A stretch of DNA of 64,000 nt from Pardosa pseudoannulata. Lineage: Eukaryota; Arthropoda; Arachnida; Araneae; Lycosidae. Location: assembly GCA_032207245.1 (NCBI GenBank), contig CM063498.1, positions 58,296,940 through 58,360,939 on the forward strand, read 5' to 3'. The position numbers and the translations under genes were made by a program. Under the pieces are notes generated by a model. That model saw only the letters and a list, made by a program, of their open reading frames with translations. It ran no database searches and was not told where the DNA came from. Position 1 is the stretch's first letter. Every line of letters starts with the position of its first letter. Positions 12,885 through 57,729 of the stretch are shown here, piece by piece.

Positions 12885-14640
12885 TAAATTTGACATTCAG
12901 TGCTACCGAGAATTACTTTAGTAGAAAATAACAACTGAAGTGAATAGATAAATTAATTTTAACTCCAGCTTTTCATATTGCATTTGTTTGAATTTTTTTC
13001 TCTACTCAAATACTACACTCTCACTAGAGCTGCTTATAAGAATTCTTATTTTCATCAATAGCAACTTCCAGATATTCTACGGCTTATAATCGATAAGAAT
13101 AGAAAGAAATACCGAAAACAGGGGTGTATTAATAGTTGCAAATATGTCGCGTCTCTACATTCTGAATTTCCACCATAAAATGCAATTTTTTTCTCATCTG
13201 TTATTTATCTTAATATCTTGCTTTTCAATTCAAAAAGTTCTCTAGAAATGGTCTAGAAAAATTTCATATAAGTCTTAGATGCTTAACGTATGTATTCTAG
13301 ATTGGTCTTATATTACCACCGTCCGTTAGTTACGATTTAGAGTTAATTTCTATATAAATCATCTAATAAATTGTTGTTACGTAAAACTAATGGTAGTGTG
13401 AGTGGGTTAAAATTAAAAATCTGCAATCAACACTGTAGAGCAGTCTCGTGAACATATATTTATTGCATTTTAGTAGATGTATTGTAAAACGTCTCTGAAT
13501 ACTTAAAGGACCTATATTCTTCCAAATCTGATTTCTAAATAGAAGCTTCAGATTTTTAAGTGCTTCTTTTAAAATTGGGTCTGAGGCTCACATGTTAGGA
13601 TTTAGTGGTAGATATTCTTTAGTTAATATTTCTGACTTGTATAAAGGACTATCTTTCAGATAGTCCTTTATACAAGTCCGTAAAAAAATAGACAATGTAT
13701 TTATTAGTTTAAGATAGTTCTTCTGTTTTCTACTGCATTGTCTATGTTATGTATTAATATAAAATCCAAAAAACACATAAACAAATTTAAATGACAGTTT
13801 CTGAATAAGAATAAGATCGATGATCGGTTAGATCAATGAGAAAATGTCTCAAATTGTCCCAGATATCTGCAATTATATTTTAACGTCCTCGAAGACACTC
13901 TTCGTAAGATCAATCATTTAAAATTGGTTTGTTGCAGACAGTAGGATGAGATTTTTAGGTATAGACAAGTCCCCTCCTCTCTTTTTTTAAAATAATGAAT
14001 TCCTATATTAATTCACAAACGAAATTACTATTCATTAAATAAGGAAATATGTTAAAATCTCTACTCGTCGTAATCAGTTAAATAGGCGTTTAACATTCAT
14101 TTTTGCTACTTAAGTTTAATTATTCTTAATGTAATGAGATAATAACTAAAAGTTAGTAAATAACACATTAACTTCAATGCACCTGTTGTGCAATGTAGAG
14201 TATTTTCGTATTTTAAAATAGACTATTTTGGTTAAAACAATGCACAAATATATTAAATTTGGGAATTCTGATAGAAAAGAAAATGAATCTCCGATGTAAC
14301 GTGAAGTAGAATTGAATCACGATTCACTATAATGGACACATTCCGAGTTGCCCCATCTCGGTAATGTTTAACATGGTGATTATAGAAACTGAACGTTACC
14401 GTATAGGGGTAAAATGCACAAACAACTGTTACTGACTTGTTACACATGAAGTGCCGTATGTTTTTATAATTGCAGGCTGATTAAAGAGCTCAATTATTGA
14501 GGTTACCAATCAGCTTGTCATTATTCTAAGTATGTGTTTTTTCTTGATATGTCTAATATTTAAGCTCAATTATTTTGACGTATATTTCATCTGTAATTAT
14601 TTGTTTTTATAATATTCTATAATAAAATTCAGTGTCAAAG
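12885..14640. other. Upstream flank of the LRRFIP2-like gene
   Basis: AT-rich with no recognised coding sequence. It contains the perfect hairpin at 13634-13678. A promoter and a non-coding first exon may lie here, but no TATA or initiator could be assigned. Confidence 0.4.
13634..13678. repeat. Perfect 21-bp inverted repeat with 3-nt loop
   Basis: GACTTGTATAAAGGACTATCT, then TTC, then the exact reverse complement. This could form a strong hairpin in DNA or RNA. No element ends or target duplications are evident around it. Confidence 0.95.
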
Positions 14641-14796
14641 GTATCACGAAATAACTTTTTTTTCATAGTGTTAACCTTTCTGTTTTGTTATGCTTAATGT
14701 CAACTTTTTTCCAATTGTAGAAAAATTAAATGATACGGATCTATTTACAGTTTGTCAATTCCGTCAGATGTTCATTCGTAAACTTTATTTAACGTC

Positions 14797-45249
<30,453 letters not shown>

Positions 45250-46544
45250 TGAACTCTCAGGCTCTTATCCTAACTTGTAAATGTATGTATTTTAGTTTAT
45301 TTAAAAAAAATTATTTTGCTAAGCTTTCACATCTGTGAATGCAAAAGTTAGCTGTCACTATATTTTAAGACTGACATGTTAAAAAATTAAATATATTTTA
45401 ATAGAATCAAACTTTCATATTTTTTAATTGAAGTATAACTTATTAATATTAAATTTGATTAAATTGCCACTCTTCATATTGAAGGTACCAAAAATGACAT
45501 AGTATTGATAAGTAGATAATAAAGAAAATAATATAGATTAACATAAAATAAAATAAATGAAAGCAAATAAATAAAACTTAAGTTTACTGAAAAAGAAATA
45601 GAAAATCAAAATTCTACATAAGTAAATGCTATACATTTATCTTACTGGTTTTTTTATTGCTTATATATATAAAGTGATGTAAAAATAAATGAGAAAAAAA
45701 AATATTTTAAGAAAACTACTTTTACATCCTAAATTAATATCTAAGGATGCTATGAATCATGTTGAAGTTGATAATCACTTTTTAGGATTTCTGAATGATT
45801 GGAAAAATAACTTTTATCTAATTTTTATTAAATATGTTTCTTTTGTGTGTGTGTGTATTTCAAAATCAAAATCCATAATTTTTTTCTTTTTGTTAGTTTT
45901 AAAAGTAAATACAAGCTGCTCTTGTTCTTATTTTAGTTATTAAGAAATATGTTAATACATCTTTCATGTATAAAATAAAAATTTAATGTTTTTTCATATA
46001 TCTAAAAGAAGATACAATCTACTGTTATTTATATTAAGTTACAAGAAAAAAATATTCATGTTAAGATGTACAATTTTGAGAATCGAATAATAAAATAAAC
46101 AATGTAAGTTATTGGTTTAAAAGTGATTTCTGTTTGAGCTACAAGAGGATTCTTGGGGAAAGCTAAGTGATAGCAAAAACAGAAATGAGGTAATAATTTC
46201 ATAACGAATGATTAGTAACAAGTTTTTCTCTTTTAGATCTATTTCATCTTGTTAGGTAATTGAAACTGCTGTGTTAAGGAGATCTGCCATTTTAGGAATA
46301 TTAAGGCAGCTTAAAACAGGAAAAAATTTTCTTAAAGCTTAAACAGGGATTTCTCCTTTTATTTATGCTTAGATTTTTCCCATTATTATTAGTCGATTGT
46401 CTAAAAAAAAAGTCAAATAAAACTTAGATTTAAAAAAAATTTTGAAACATGATCAAACGTTTTTTTATATGTGTTGTCCAAATATATTTTTGCCAAATGG
46501 TATGGCACTGTTTCTTGGTACCAAAGTTTGGGAGTTCAAATGCC

Positions 46545-46650
46545 ACTCATGATTATTCATAGCAGTTTAGCAGTAGGTTTTAAACAGTAGGTCTGAGTGT
46601 CATTAAACTTTGTGTAACAGAAAAGTAGACTGTAGCATTCCCCCCCCCCT
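46545..46650 (+). repeat. Decayed SINE copy with C and A tracts
   Basis: GGGAGTTCAAATGCCACT (B-box remnant), then TAAACAGTAGGTCTGAGTGT and AAAAGTAGACTGTAGCATTC, follow the SINE order on the + strand. The tail has degenerated to about ten C, TC and then a long A run to 46669. Confidence 0.65.
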
Positions 46651-49600
46651 CAAAAAAAAAAAAAAAAAACTAAATATATTTTTGATATTAAACCTTTGAA
46701 ACCCTTAACAACTGAGCTGCCTGTTTAGGATTTTTCTATTTCCTGTCTAGTTTTTGAAAATCAGCTTTAAACTGTAGGTTGTGGTTTAATTGGCTCTTGA
46801 GTAGCAAAAGAGCAGCTATGTCTTATCAAATCAGACCTATGAGATGCATGATCTTTTCAATGGTTGTGGTAATGAATTGTCTGTTTTAAGAGCTATAATA
46901 TGCAATTGGAACTTAAAAATATTTTATCATCTTACTCATATTCAAAGGTTTAGTTTTGTATTTATCTAGTTCTCTGTGTTATATATCTTCAAAATGATTT
47001 ATTATGTTTCTGTTATTTGCAATTCTTTTTCTTTCACTGATTGACTGTATACATCTTTTAAAATAAATTTCTATATTTCAGTATAAAAGATTATTTAAGC
47101 TAATATTCAGTGTCATTTTCTATTGTTTCTTAACTAAGGGATTTTTTTTTTTTTTTTTTATAGATAGTGTATGAAGTGGAAAGATATGGTCTCAAGAAAT
47201 CTTAATATAAAATTAAGCTGAGAAAACTAGGACTGAAAAATAGAGAGTTTTTAACATTGCAACCTTTCATCTTATGGCATTTTCATTGCACTTGTATTTC
47301 TGTTTATGATGCCTGTGTAAATGTGAAACATGTGTAAAATGTATTTTCTTTCAGCAAATTAATCTTACTCCCAGTGACTTATTATCTGACTAATGAATCA
47401 GTTATTTTCTCTTAACATTTTTTGGCACCAGTACATTTTTTCCCATGTGAATACAGTTAGCCAGCATATTCGGTTAATTGTATTGTATGAGTAGATGTGT
47501 TTATGGAAGAGAGAATAATGTAATGATTAATTTCAAACATTGTTTTGGTTGTTATTGTTTCAATATCAAGTTTGCTTTTTATCTACATTGAAGTTCGTTA
47601 TAATCTGCAGTTTGATGTGTTTGCACCAGGGGAAATTTTTAAAGACACTGATTAAAGGAATACTCTTTTATTTTCCTTACCATAAGTAAGACTGTGCATT
47701 TATAGGCTATTGGGGTTTATTGATATAAATATGTGTTTAATCCTTTCTGACCTGAATTATACATATAAAAACTATTTCATTTGTAGGTCCAAGAAAACAA
47801 AAATTTTGAGACCTTTCTGAAAAAAAAAGGGAGGGGATATAAATTTTAAAATGATTCTAATTGATATCTTATTTGAATACTGGGGTGCAGCTACAGAAAG
47901 CAAAAAATACTCATTTTATGTTCTTATAATTCCATTTTTTTTTATTTTAATAATCATAAATATCAAAATATTTCAAAAATACATTAAAAAATATTAAAGA
48001 TTGACTTTAAATGTGCACTTAAATATCATGAAATATTTGCTGATTTTGGATACATAAGTTTCCTGACTAGTCGACTGAGCCATCATGGAGTATAGTATCC
48101 ATAAAATGGGATACTTATTAAATTACCCTTTTCTTTGATGTTGTGGGTTTGGTGAATCAAATTGGCACCCTCTTCAAAAAAGTCTACTAACAGCCATTTT
48201 AACACATACTATGTTGATTAGATGGAATGTGATTCTGAGTTAGAACTGGCATCCCTTGATGGTTTTGTTTGCTAGAGTTAATAAGTATGTCATTCAAATT
48301 CCTTCCCTTCTCTCCTATAAAGAAACTTCAATTAAAAATTCTCTAGCAGAAAGGGTGAACTTTTCCAAAATAATAGAATTAACATCCAAGAAATTTCTCT
48401 TTTGATATTATTTCAGTATTATTTTTAAGCTCCTATTTAGTATGTATAAAGCTAAGAAACTACTGTGTTGTTTTTCTTTGTAAAATTTGGTGTATATAAA
48501 AATGTTTTATAGGGTTTTTTTTTCCTTTTTTTCTCTTTAAAATTTTAACTTTCATTGTTTATGCCTTTTGTTTACATTATCTGTGATATATATGTTATGT
48601 TTGTTTACTAATGTACATATTTCTTTGTAAGTATTAAACTTAAATTATGTTGCTTTTGTTTTAAAATTATTTTCTAACTATTATTTTTAGATAAACAATA
48701 TTGAGTTGTTAATGTAAAAAATAATTTATTCATCCATTATATCCAAAATATATTTTTTAGTTTTATTTAATTCTACATCTTAAAGAGAAGGGTGTGTTTT
48801 AATTTTTACATTCCAATATGTTCCCTGTAAATTTGTAATTAATATAAATGTTTAAATGAAATAGTTTAAATCAGCATTTTTACAGATCCAGTTTTAGTTT
48901 ATTACTTTACTTTGTTATTCTGAAGATCGGTTTAGGGTCTTTTCTTTAAATTGAATGATTTATTTCTAAATGTATTAAGTAATACTTTTTTTATTGTGAA
49001 AATGCTATAATTTAAAAAAGTATTAATAAACTGTAAGGCTGTTAAATGTATCAGGGTATTAACTTTTTTTACGTATGAAGAATAGCAGTAAAATGTTCTG
49101 TTTAGGACAATGTGGCTTGCCCAAAGTTCGTTTAGGAATGCTTAATTATCTATTTTTGTATTCTTTATACTTTACTATCTCTCTCCCTCTCACAGTTTTT
49201 TTAATCTTTTATTTTAGGAATTCAGCTTTTTTGTTTGTTGGCATTTATGTATACAGTTTTAGTGGTAGAAAAGTTTTTATATTTAAATTTATTTTTTACT
49301 CTCTCTTATTTTAACCATATAATTTCAGATATTCATGTAGTTAAAATTTACAAGTATTTAAACTCTTTTCTTGATTATTTAATGAAAATATAAATAATAG
49401 ATATATTATTATATAATTATTCTTTTCCTAAACTTATAAGTCCATATTTGTTGTACATAGAGGATATTTGTTACCCTCAAGACCAATTTTTTTAGAATAG
49501 TGATGTAATCTGTAATATTTATTTGTAATTTATTTATATTTGCATATAATGTATGACAACAGCATATGAGGGAATTAAAAATTCTCCTCTTTGTTTTTCT

Positions 49601-50273
49601 GTTTCATTTTCAATAAGCTTTGCATTTCTTTTATCTTTGTTACTTTTTTCTAGTATAAATATTTTATTAAGTAAATGCATTAAAATTGATCTATTTAAAA
49701 ATATATATATAAGGAATTTTATTAATTTTTTTATCCAGTTTTATTGTGATTTAAAAACATTTCCTTTTTAATCTTTTATGACAAAGTAGTTATGACTTTT
49801 ATCTAAAAGGTGTCTTTAATGGTGTGATATTGTGAAAAAACTTTAGTTGAGTGTCTTTAAAAATTTCCCTAATGTTATCCACACAATGATCGACACTTCA
49901 TGAAAATGGCCATTTCATTGAATCCATTTTACTGTCAACTATGTAAGTGCCATGTCATTTAGTTTTCTTAATGCTGTCTATTGGATGCTGTGCTTCCATT
50001 CTGTTTGAATGTTGTGCGATATCATTAACAATCCATAATTTTGTCACTCACCTCTGTTGAGCAGAGGGACTGTGTACTGTATTCAAACTCTAACTGTGAC
50101 TTGTATAGTAAACTCTTGTCTATAATGAATGTGAAATCTTCATTGTATATGAAGAGTGGATATACTCATTTTTACATGAGTAGCTAGACCTGTTATGGCT
50201 ACTTGAGCCATCTTTTGTAATGTAACTATGCAGACTTTTGCCACAGTGCCTGTTCTATCTGAAACATCTTGGT

Positions 50274-50279
50274 AATAAA
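50274..50279 (+). terminator. LRRFIP2: Candidate distal polyadenylation signal AATAAA
   Basis: AATAAA in GGTAATAAAAACAGATCACC, followed within 40 bp by TTCACGTTCTGCTCTTATTTTGG, a T/G-rich downstream context. Confidence 0.5.
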
Positions 50280-50300
50280 AACAGATCACCTCCAGCCATT

Positions 50301-53300
50301 CTTTCACGTTCTGCTCTTATTTTGGCAATGGTTCTCGGTAAGCTAGATAAATTTTGAGATCAATGCTATCTTCAAAATTTTTAGGGACCAATGGTTTTAC
50401 ATGATAAATCAAAATGGGAATTTTTAAAAAATATTGTAAACAATCAGAACAGTTTAGAATTTTTTTTTATATGTATTTATTCAATTTTTTATACAGTATT
50501 AATTGAGGAAACAGCTGAGATATAATCCCACCAGTAAGCTTTTGCTTTGGTATGATAAATTATTATAACCCTGTGCTACCATTTTTCAGCATTATTTTTT
50601 CACTGCAGTTGTAAATTAATATATTCTTTGAACAGGTGTAAGCTTTGAATCATATATAATGAGTGTGTGTGTTTATATATAGCTACTTCACATCCAGTCT
50701 TTGATCTGGGTGATTAGGTAATGAAATTTTACATTTGTTTCAATATTTAAATCAGTTTTTAGATATTACTCAAACTATATAAGCGGTTTTGAAAATAAAA
50801 CAACTCTTTATTATAAAACCAATAACACATTTATGTAAGTTTAATTTTTGTTATGAATTAAAGAAATAAGTTATATTTTACAATTTGATCTTGCACTAAT
50901 TAACAGTAAACAGCCTAAGGTTTTTTGCCAGATCATTTAAAGAGAACAAATATATCTATAGATAAAAATATTGCTCTAATGACTACTAATTAAATACTTT
51001 TTCAAACAATGATGCTTTTAGCAATGGAATAAAATTGTCATCTAATAATTGAAATAATTAAAAAATGTTACAACCCAGTTAAAAAGGAAATATATAAAAT
51101 AAAAGGAATAAAATGTAATAAATCAAATATGGCCAAAAAGTAAAAAAAGGATTTTCTAAAAAGTCTTTTTAAAATACTATCATATGTATTAACTTGTTTA
51201 AAATATCTTAATTATTTTTGCATGTAATTGAAAGGGAAACATATCAAATGGTGCCAAAATATATTCCCCAAATGCAATTTAGATTTTAATAAAGCATTCT
51301 ATCTCTGTCCACCCCTTACCTCCAAACAATTTGACTGACCTAAAAGCTTCACATTGTTGAGGTAAATAACAATGTAAAATTTTGTGAATATTGATCCAGC
51401 TATTTAGGAATGCATATTGAACAAAATGTACACATATAAACAAAGAATTTTATATATAGAATTATATTTGTGAAATTTTAAAGGAAAATATGACAAGACT
51501 GTTATTGAGATGAAACACAATCTTTACATTGAAATAAAAATATATTAATGATCTATTTGCACATCTTATTTGAAAACATAAAATTGTTGCTTTTATATAT
51601 AAAGTTAACTATATGCTAGACATGTAAGTATATTACAAACAAATTTGTCAATTGCATGAAATATAAAATAAATGTAAGTTCTGTATTTAAATAAAAAAAA
51701 AGCACTTGATTAAATACAAAACTCCTGGATTAAATTGATAAAGTTCTCCATTTCCAGTGCCATAATGAATGTTACCAACAAGAACAAAAATCACTAAAGA
51801 AAAATGAAGGGATTATATCAAAGCTTACCTAATTGAGAATTTTTACTATTTAAAAACCTGTGGGAAATCCTGAAGATTGTTAAGTAATGAGGAGAGAAAA
51901 GTTTACATTTTTACGCAAGGTTGTATCTTAATTTTTCTCTGGTAGATTTTAATGAAGAATTCATTCCGTTTTTCAATTTTAATCATTGTCTGATAGTTAA
52001 AAGGTATTTAGTTAAAATAGGAAGGATATTATTCTTTTTACATTTTCCTAAGTGTATAAAAAATATTACATTTTAAATATTCCCTTAACTCTATTTTATC
52101 TGAATAATTACTGTTAAAATAAAGGTTATCCAAATGATATATCTGAACAATTCTTGCTAAATTAAAGGTTTATAGCATTGAAATATCAAGCTATGCATTA
52201 TATTTATAATGCTGTAAAACATTTGTATTAATTTTTGTTTTGTTAATTTAATCATTATTTCCAGTCTCTGTGGAATAAACCAAAAAAATTGTTATTTGAA
52301 GTTTGATGTTCAAATTTATCTAAATTTTCGAGAAAAGTCTTATACCTTAACAAAGAACCCTCAAGTTGAAATTCTTCCTCTTTTCACTTCACTTTTGATT
52401 GTCACATTTATGATGTTCCTTATCTGGAACTGCTATTACAATATTTATATTAAATTCTTCTAGTATTCCTTAAAAAAAAAAAAACTTTATTTTTCTTCCT
52501 ATTCCTTTTATATATCATTACAGGTTTATGTTTCTATTTTGTAGACAAGTATTTTTACATCAGCTTGTATGGTGCGTCTATATATATACATATATTTTAT
52601 TTTCTGTTGTGATAATCAGTCTGTGTTGCTGAGTTTTTTATTATGTACACATATGTCGATTTTAAAAGACTGAGATTGAATGATAATCTCTCAGATTTGC
52701 CTAAGTATTAACCAAGATGTTAAAGAGTACTTTACTTTTATTAAAAAATATATGGCTCTTCAGCAGAAAGATTGACACTGAGGGATGTTGATATGTGAAA
52801 GTCAAAAATCAAGTTATTAATTGATATTCAAAATAAAATTATATATAACTTTAAAAAATGTTTTCTCTTTTTTTAGAAAATGTTTTGTGTGAAGATGGTA
52901 GCGTTTTGCATATGTTTGAAGAAAATTAAATTTATTTGTAATTCCAAAAATAAGCTATTTATGAGCTTTTATTAGTAGTTTTACCCATGGAATTAAAAAA
53001 AAAAAATTAGGATCCTTTTCTTTATTTCAAATTATTTTTTAAAAGTGTATCAAATTTGCATTGCATTTTAGCAAACTTTGATATAGGATTCCTCTTGTAT
53101 GCATATGCATATTGTAAGCTGTATGTAAATGGTTTATCAAAAATTGCATTTGTAGATATTGTTGTTTTCTAAAGTTACAACATTTTAACTGTTTACTTTT
53201 TTATTTTAAATTTTTTAGAGGAAATATATGTATACATACATACATATATATATATATTTCAAAGTTATTTAATTCTTGTGTGAGAAACTTATTGCTAATA

Positions 53301-56300
53301 GTGACTTTGGATTTTAGCCAGATAATTATTTATTGATTTGTTTAGACATGAGAATACGAGTCGTGTACATAGTTTTACATGTTTTCTTTTTATGTAACTA
53401 CCTATACTTCTTACATTGTTGCTGAAATATATTCTGTAATAATTACTAGTATAATTTTATAAGTAAAATTTTTTTATTACATGTGACTTGTCTTATTTAA
53501 CATTTGACATGCTGAGTTGCAATTATTTTCCTTATTTCTCTATAAATTTGCCTAATAATAATGCCTTCACATCGCAACAGACATGGGCAGCTGAAATGTA
53601 TTTTAGTTGCATAAGTTCGTTACATAACATTACAATATGCATGTTTTCTGTTTTTAATTTTATATTACACTACTTCTAAACTTGTTATTAATTTTTCTGA
53701 AAACCTTTAAAATTTTATATTATTTAATTTAAAAAGGGGAGAGTTAATAAAAAGCATTTAAAGTCCAGTGAAATTTGATTGTATTCTTATGTTCCCATAA
53801 AAATGGAGGCTTATCTTATAGGCTATTGTTATAATTAGATTTTTTTTCTATGTGAAATCTCAAACAACAAAATATTTTAAAGCTGCTACAATATTTTTGT
53901 AGTAAGTGTGTTACTGAACACCCTGGCCTAAGCAATACTGCACAGTATTTGTTTTATTTTTTATTTAAATTTTTTTAAGTAAATATAACCAATACTATTG
54001 GTTTAATTGACTACAGTAGTTTACAATTTTCTTGTTGCTTTGTAAACACTTTATAGGGATGATTTAAAAATGTCTTTCGTTTTTGATAATACTACTAAAG
54101 AATATTTTATGTAGTAATTGTATATCGTTCGGTCAACTAACAACTATATTTCACTTACATATAATTAAAATATATCAACAAATGTATTGTATTCCACACT
54201 CAACTATAACTGATATAAGCAGAGTTCAAGTACACTTCCTTGATTATTTGCTTATAAATATATTTGTAAAACAAACAAAAGTGAGAATTTCAACCATTAG
54301 AAATGGTGTGCAATAGAATTCCAAGCAAATAGTGTAAAGAGAAGATTCTGATGGAGTCAAGGTTATGGATATTTTTTTTTCTATTGAAAAATGAACAATA
54401 TTTGGGTTAAGCATCCAAGAAATTGTTAACTCCTAATGAAGTATTAAAAGCATTGGTTTAATTTTCACACTGGAATCTTCAGGACATTTTTTGTGGAAAT
54501 AAACTGATTAATAAGTAATAGTATAACAGTAATACAATTTTTAGAGTGTTGTTTTAGATTAAGTAAGATTGAGTCAATTTTTGATCAATCACTAAGTTCA
54601 AGATTCAGTATGTAAAGTATTCAAGTGTACAAAAACCTCTCTCTAAGGGGGGGGGGGGGGAATTGTCCACCTTAATGATAAGTCTCAGTTGTGCATGAGT
54701 AATGCATGACCTTTCCTTCTACTAAATAATTAGCATGTTGTAGCTGTAAGGAGACTGGCATTTAAAAGTTTTTAGCATTGCTATATGCAGGTAGAAAGAG
54801 AGTAACTATTAAATTTAACAGATATATGTGGCATTACTATTTCAGTCTTTGCATATTATGTGCATGTTTTGTAATCATCAAGAAATAGTTTGGTGACCTC
54901 ATAAACAGTGGTACACTTTAACATCCAGGAAAAGCTTCTGCAATATTTTTTTGTACTTTTTCTTGTGCATCTATCCATCAACAATATTTTCACAATCTAT
55001 GGAGTTTCAACAAGCAAGGTATCATTTAAAATTAATTCCAGGAAATATGTGCAATTATTATTATTATTGCCTCGCTTAATTTGCCTACAACCTTGACCTG
55101 TATAGTATCTGCCCGTTATTAATACTATTGTTTATTTCTGATGATTAAATTTTTTAGATTTGCTTTTTTCGTAAAGCCATGTATGTGTTACATATATGGA
55201 ACCAAACAAGGAAGTACTTTTATTACCTTTCATAAGAGTTGTAGAAACTGCAAAAAAATTTATAATTTGTAAGTAAAATCTAGATTTTAGTAGACCAAAA
55301 GATATGTTATTACTTCTCAATATTTGCTTTAGTGTTATTATCAAAAGAAAAGTCATTATTGAACTGTTTGTCTTACAATGCAGCAAGAAAATTGTAAAGG
55401 CTGTGATTAGTTAATGATAAACATTTCTTTCTCTGATGTTATTGGGACTACTTCAACAAATTCCTTTGTCATAAAGATAATCAGGTTTGTAGACCACTTG
55501 AATAAATCTGGGAGATTAAGGTGTGTTACAAGGAAACAGACTTAATGTAAATATAATACATTTTGCTGAATAAATCTGGATTTCCCTTAGTTTATTTTTG
55601 CAGAGACACCCTGGTCAGGGTCTGTAACCCTTTAAAACAATTTTAGCTGCTGCTTAAAATCCTCAATTTTCATATTGGGCCCTTAATTTTTGAGCAAAAT
55701 AAGACAGATTTTAACAGCAGGCTAGTCTGAAATAAATCCCTTAGAGTGAAAGTCAAGCATCATCAAGAGATTGTTTTGTATGAACCATCACAAAATGAAC
55801 GTAACATGGTATTTTAATTCTGGCTTTTTAGGACTTTCAGGAAAGATTTTATAAAAAGGTGAAATCATTAATTCTTACCAAGCCTTGGATATCAATGGAT
55901 AGGTTATCTGTCAGTTGGAGCTTTTGTGAAGCATCACTAAATGATTCAGGTTAGTTCGTATTTAATGACTGAGACAATGATTTTTATAAACTTATTTTCT
56001 ATATAATAAATGAGAACAATCAAAAATATTAAAAAATTAAATTATAAATATTCAATGTTGAATAAATTTTGAAAAAATCCAAACCGGATATTGGATAGCT
56101 GCTTTTATTCTTATGTATTTTTTTAATCATGTCACTGGATTTAACCATAAATACTTGTACGTCTTTGTTCTGTAGTAGAATAGAGAAATACCACCTCTCA
56201 AAGTTTAACTAATTAGCAGTGTTGGCATATGTACATCAATTGAATATTTATAGGGGTCTCTTAAATATTTTCAATGCATGCATTACAAAATTTTTCAAAC

Positions 56301-56547
56301 TTATTAAAATTTGTATCCATGACTTGTTTCTAATGCAAGTGTGGCAAATTCGTCTTCAACCATGAAAAGAGTAAAAAAAATTCATCATAATGAAACTGGT
56401 TCCAAGAGTTTGACAAATTTAGCTTTCATTTCATCGCATATAGGCAGATGAAGGTTAGAAAAAACTGGACTTAAACTGTTTAATTAATTTACTATTTTAA
56501 AATGGTAGTCTATACATTATTGATTATGCCATTTTATTGTCATACAA
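50301..56547. other. Gene-poor AT-rich 3' flank
   Basis: 6.2 kb without recognisable exons, repeats with ends, or RNA genes. It contains a G14 tract (54647-54660), a TTATTATTATT run near 55057 and short TATA/CATA repeats (53226-53260). Confidence 0.55.
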
Positions 56548-56555
56548 CGTATGTA

Positions 56556-57318
56556 CATGGTTTCTGCGCACCTGGAAAGTCATGGAAAATCATGGATTTA
56601 GACAATGGATTAATTTTGTCATGGAAAGTCTTGATTTTTCAAGTAAAATGAGTAAAAGTCATGGATCCGTTAAACTACCGATTAAATAAAAATGCATTGA
56701 ATTGTTTAATTCTATTTTTACTTGTCATTTGGCTGAAGTTACTGAGTTTGATATTTATGTATTATCTTATTGACCAAGTAAAATTTGTTCACCAAAGAAA
56801 CTCAAAGCAAGAAAGCTTAATGGGTGGGTAAATGTATATTATTCTGGTTTTTTCATAAATTGTAGATTAAAATTTTATTAATATAATAATAATTATTTTT
56901 TAATAAAAATTAGTTAAGATTTTTGCACAAAATATAAGTTTTTCTCTAGGGATATTGTATATAAACATTATAGGGTTATATTTGGCTATTATTCATGGTC
57001 ACCAGGATAATACCAAAGTACTCTGAATTCAAATTGGAAACATTTTGATTGAAAAATTGATATATGATTAAACTTAGGTATGTAGATACAACAATTTATT
57101 TTTATGTATGTGAGTTTATTAACACTTATAAAGTAAGTTTATAGTTTTTTTTATGATAAAATTCCTGTAATTTCTCTAAAAGCATATATTTTATTTGTAT
57201 GTACATCAGAAGTTTTATTCATATATACTTTTAATGAAAGCTTTTTAAAGTCATGGAAAATGATCTGCTAAATCAGGGAAAGTCGTGGATTTGAAAAATT
57301 TTATTTTGGCAGATATCC
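56556..57318. mobile_element. Possible hAT-like element with CATGGAAA-type repeats (763 bp)
   Basis: Ends CATGGTTTCTGC and, in reverse from the right, GGATATCTGC are similar. The flanking 8-mers CGTATGTA (56548-56555) and TGTATGTA (57319-57326) differ at one base, close to a hAT target duplication. GTCATGGAAAATCATGGATTT-type motifs recur near both ends (56578-56600 and 57250-57292). There is no coding capacity. The boundaries are tentative. Confidence 0.4.
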
Positions 57319-57550
57319 TGTATGTATGTAATTTTGTAAATGAAAAATTAAAGGATATATAATACCATATCATAAATTTTATAGCTTAAATTAAAAGACA
57401 AAATGTGGTTGGAAATAAATTTATTAAGCTGTGCGACTACCCAAAAATCCTCATTTTCTTGGAAGATTTCGAAATTCTTTTTATTTGCTCATATTAGAGA
57501 ATGTTTTTGTTTCTACGATAATTATAAACTAAGTCATAGTATAAGTGGTT

Positions 57551-57719
57551 TGTTTTATTTTGGAGCGCTACGGTCTAGTTTTGCTCACGAGACAAAGGGA
57601 TTGGGACTCTGCTTAAAGCCGATTCCGAACAGCTATGAATATCCTTGCTATCAGCGAGATTCGAACCTGTGAACTCTGATGCATAAGAGCAGCGTATGTC
57701 AACTCGGCCATCGTTCGGC
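57551..57719 (-). mobile_element. tRNA-derived SINE copy
   Basis: On the minus strand: head GCCGAACGATGGCCGAGTTG, B-box AGGTTCGAATCTC, body and CGTAGCGCTCCAAAATAAAAC end. The usual CCAAACC tail is eroded and target duplications are not clear. Confidence 0.8.
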
Positions 57720-57729
57720 ATGTACTATA

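Larger units (their letters stand above)
45250..50300 (+). other. LRRFIP2: Probable long 3' UTR of the LRRFIP2-like gene
   Basis: About 5 kb without coding potential or recognisable splice sites leads to AATAAA (50274-50279) followed by T/G-rich sequence. Less AT-rich, non-repetitive sequence just before it (49980-50270) looks like a transcript end. Earlier candidate signals occur near 46088 (AATAAAATAAAC) and 49025 (AATAAA), so alternative shorter 3' ends are likely. A decayed SINE copy (46545-46650) lies inside. The extent is inferred only. Confidence 0.45.

Noticed and set aside
45689..45943. 84-codon open frame after the LRRFIP2 stop
   Set aside because: AT-driven Lys/Phe-rich sequence in the presumed 3' UTR without domain character.
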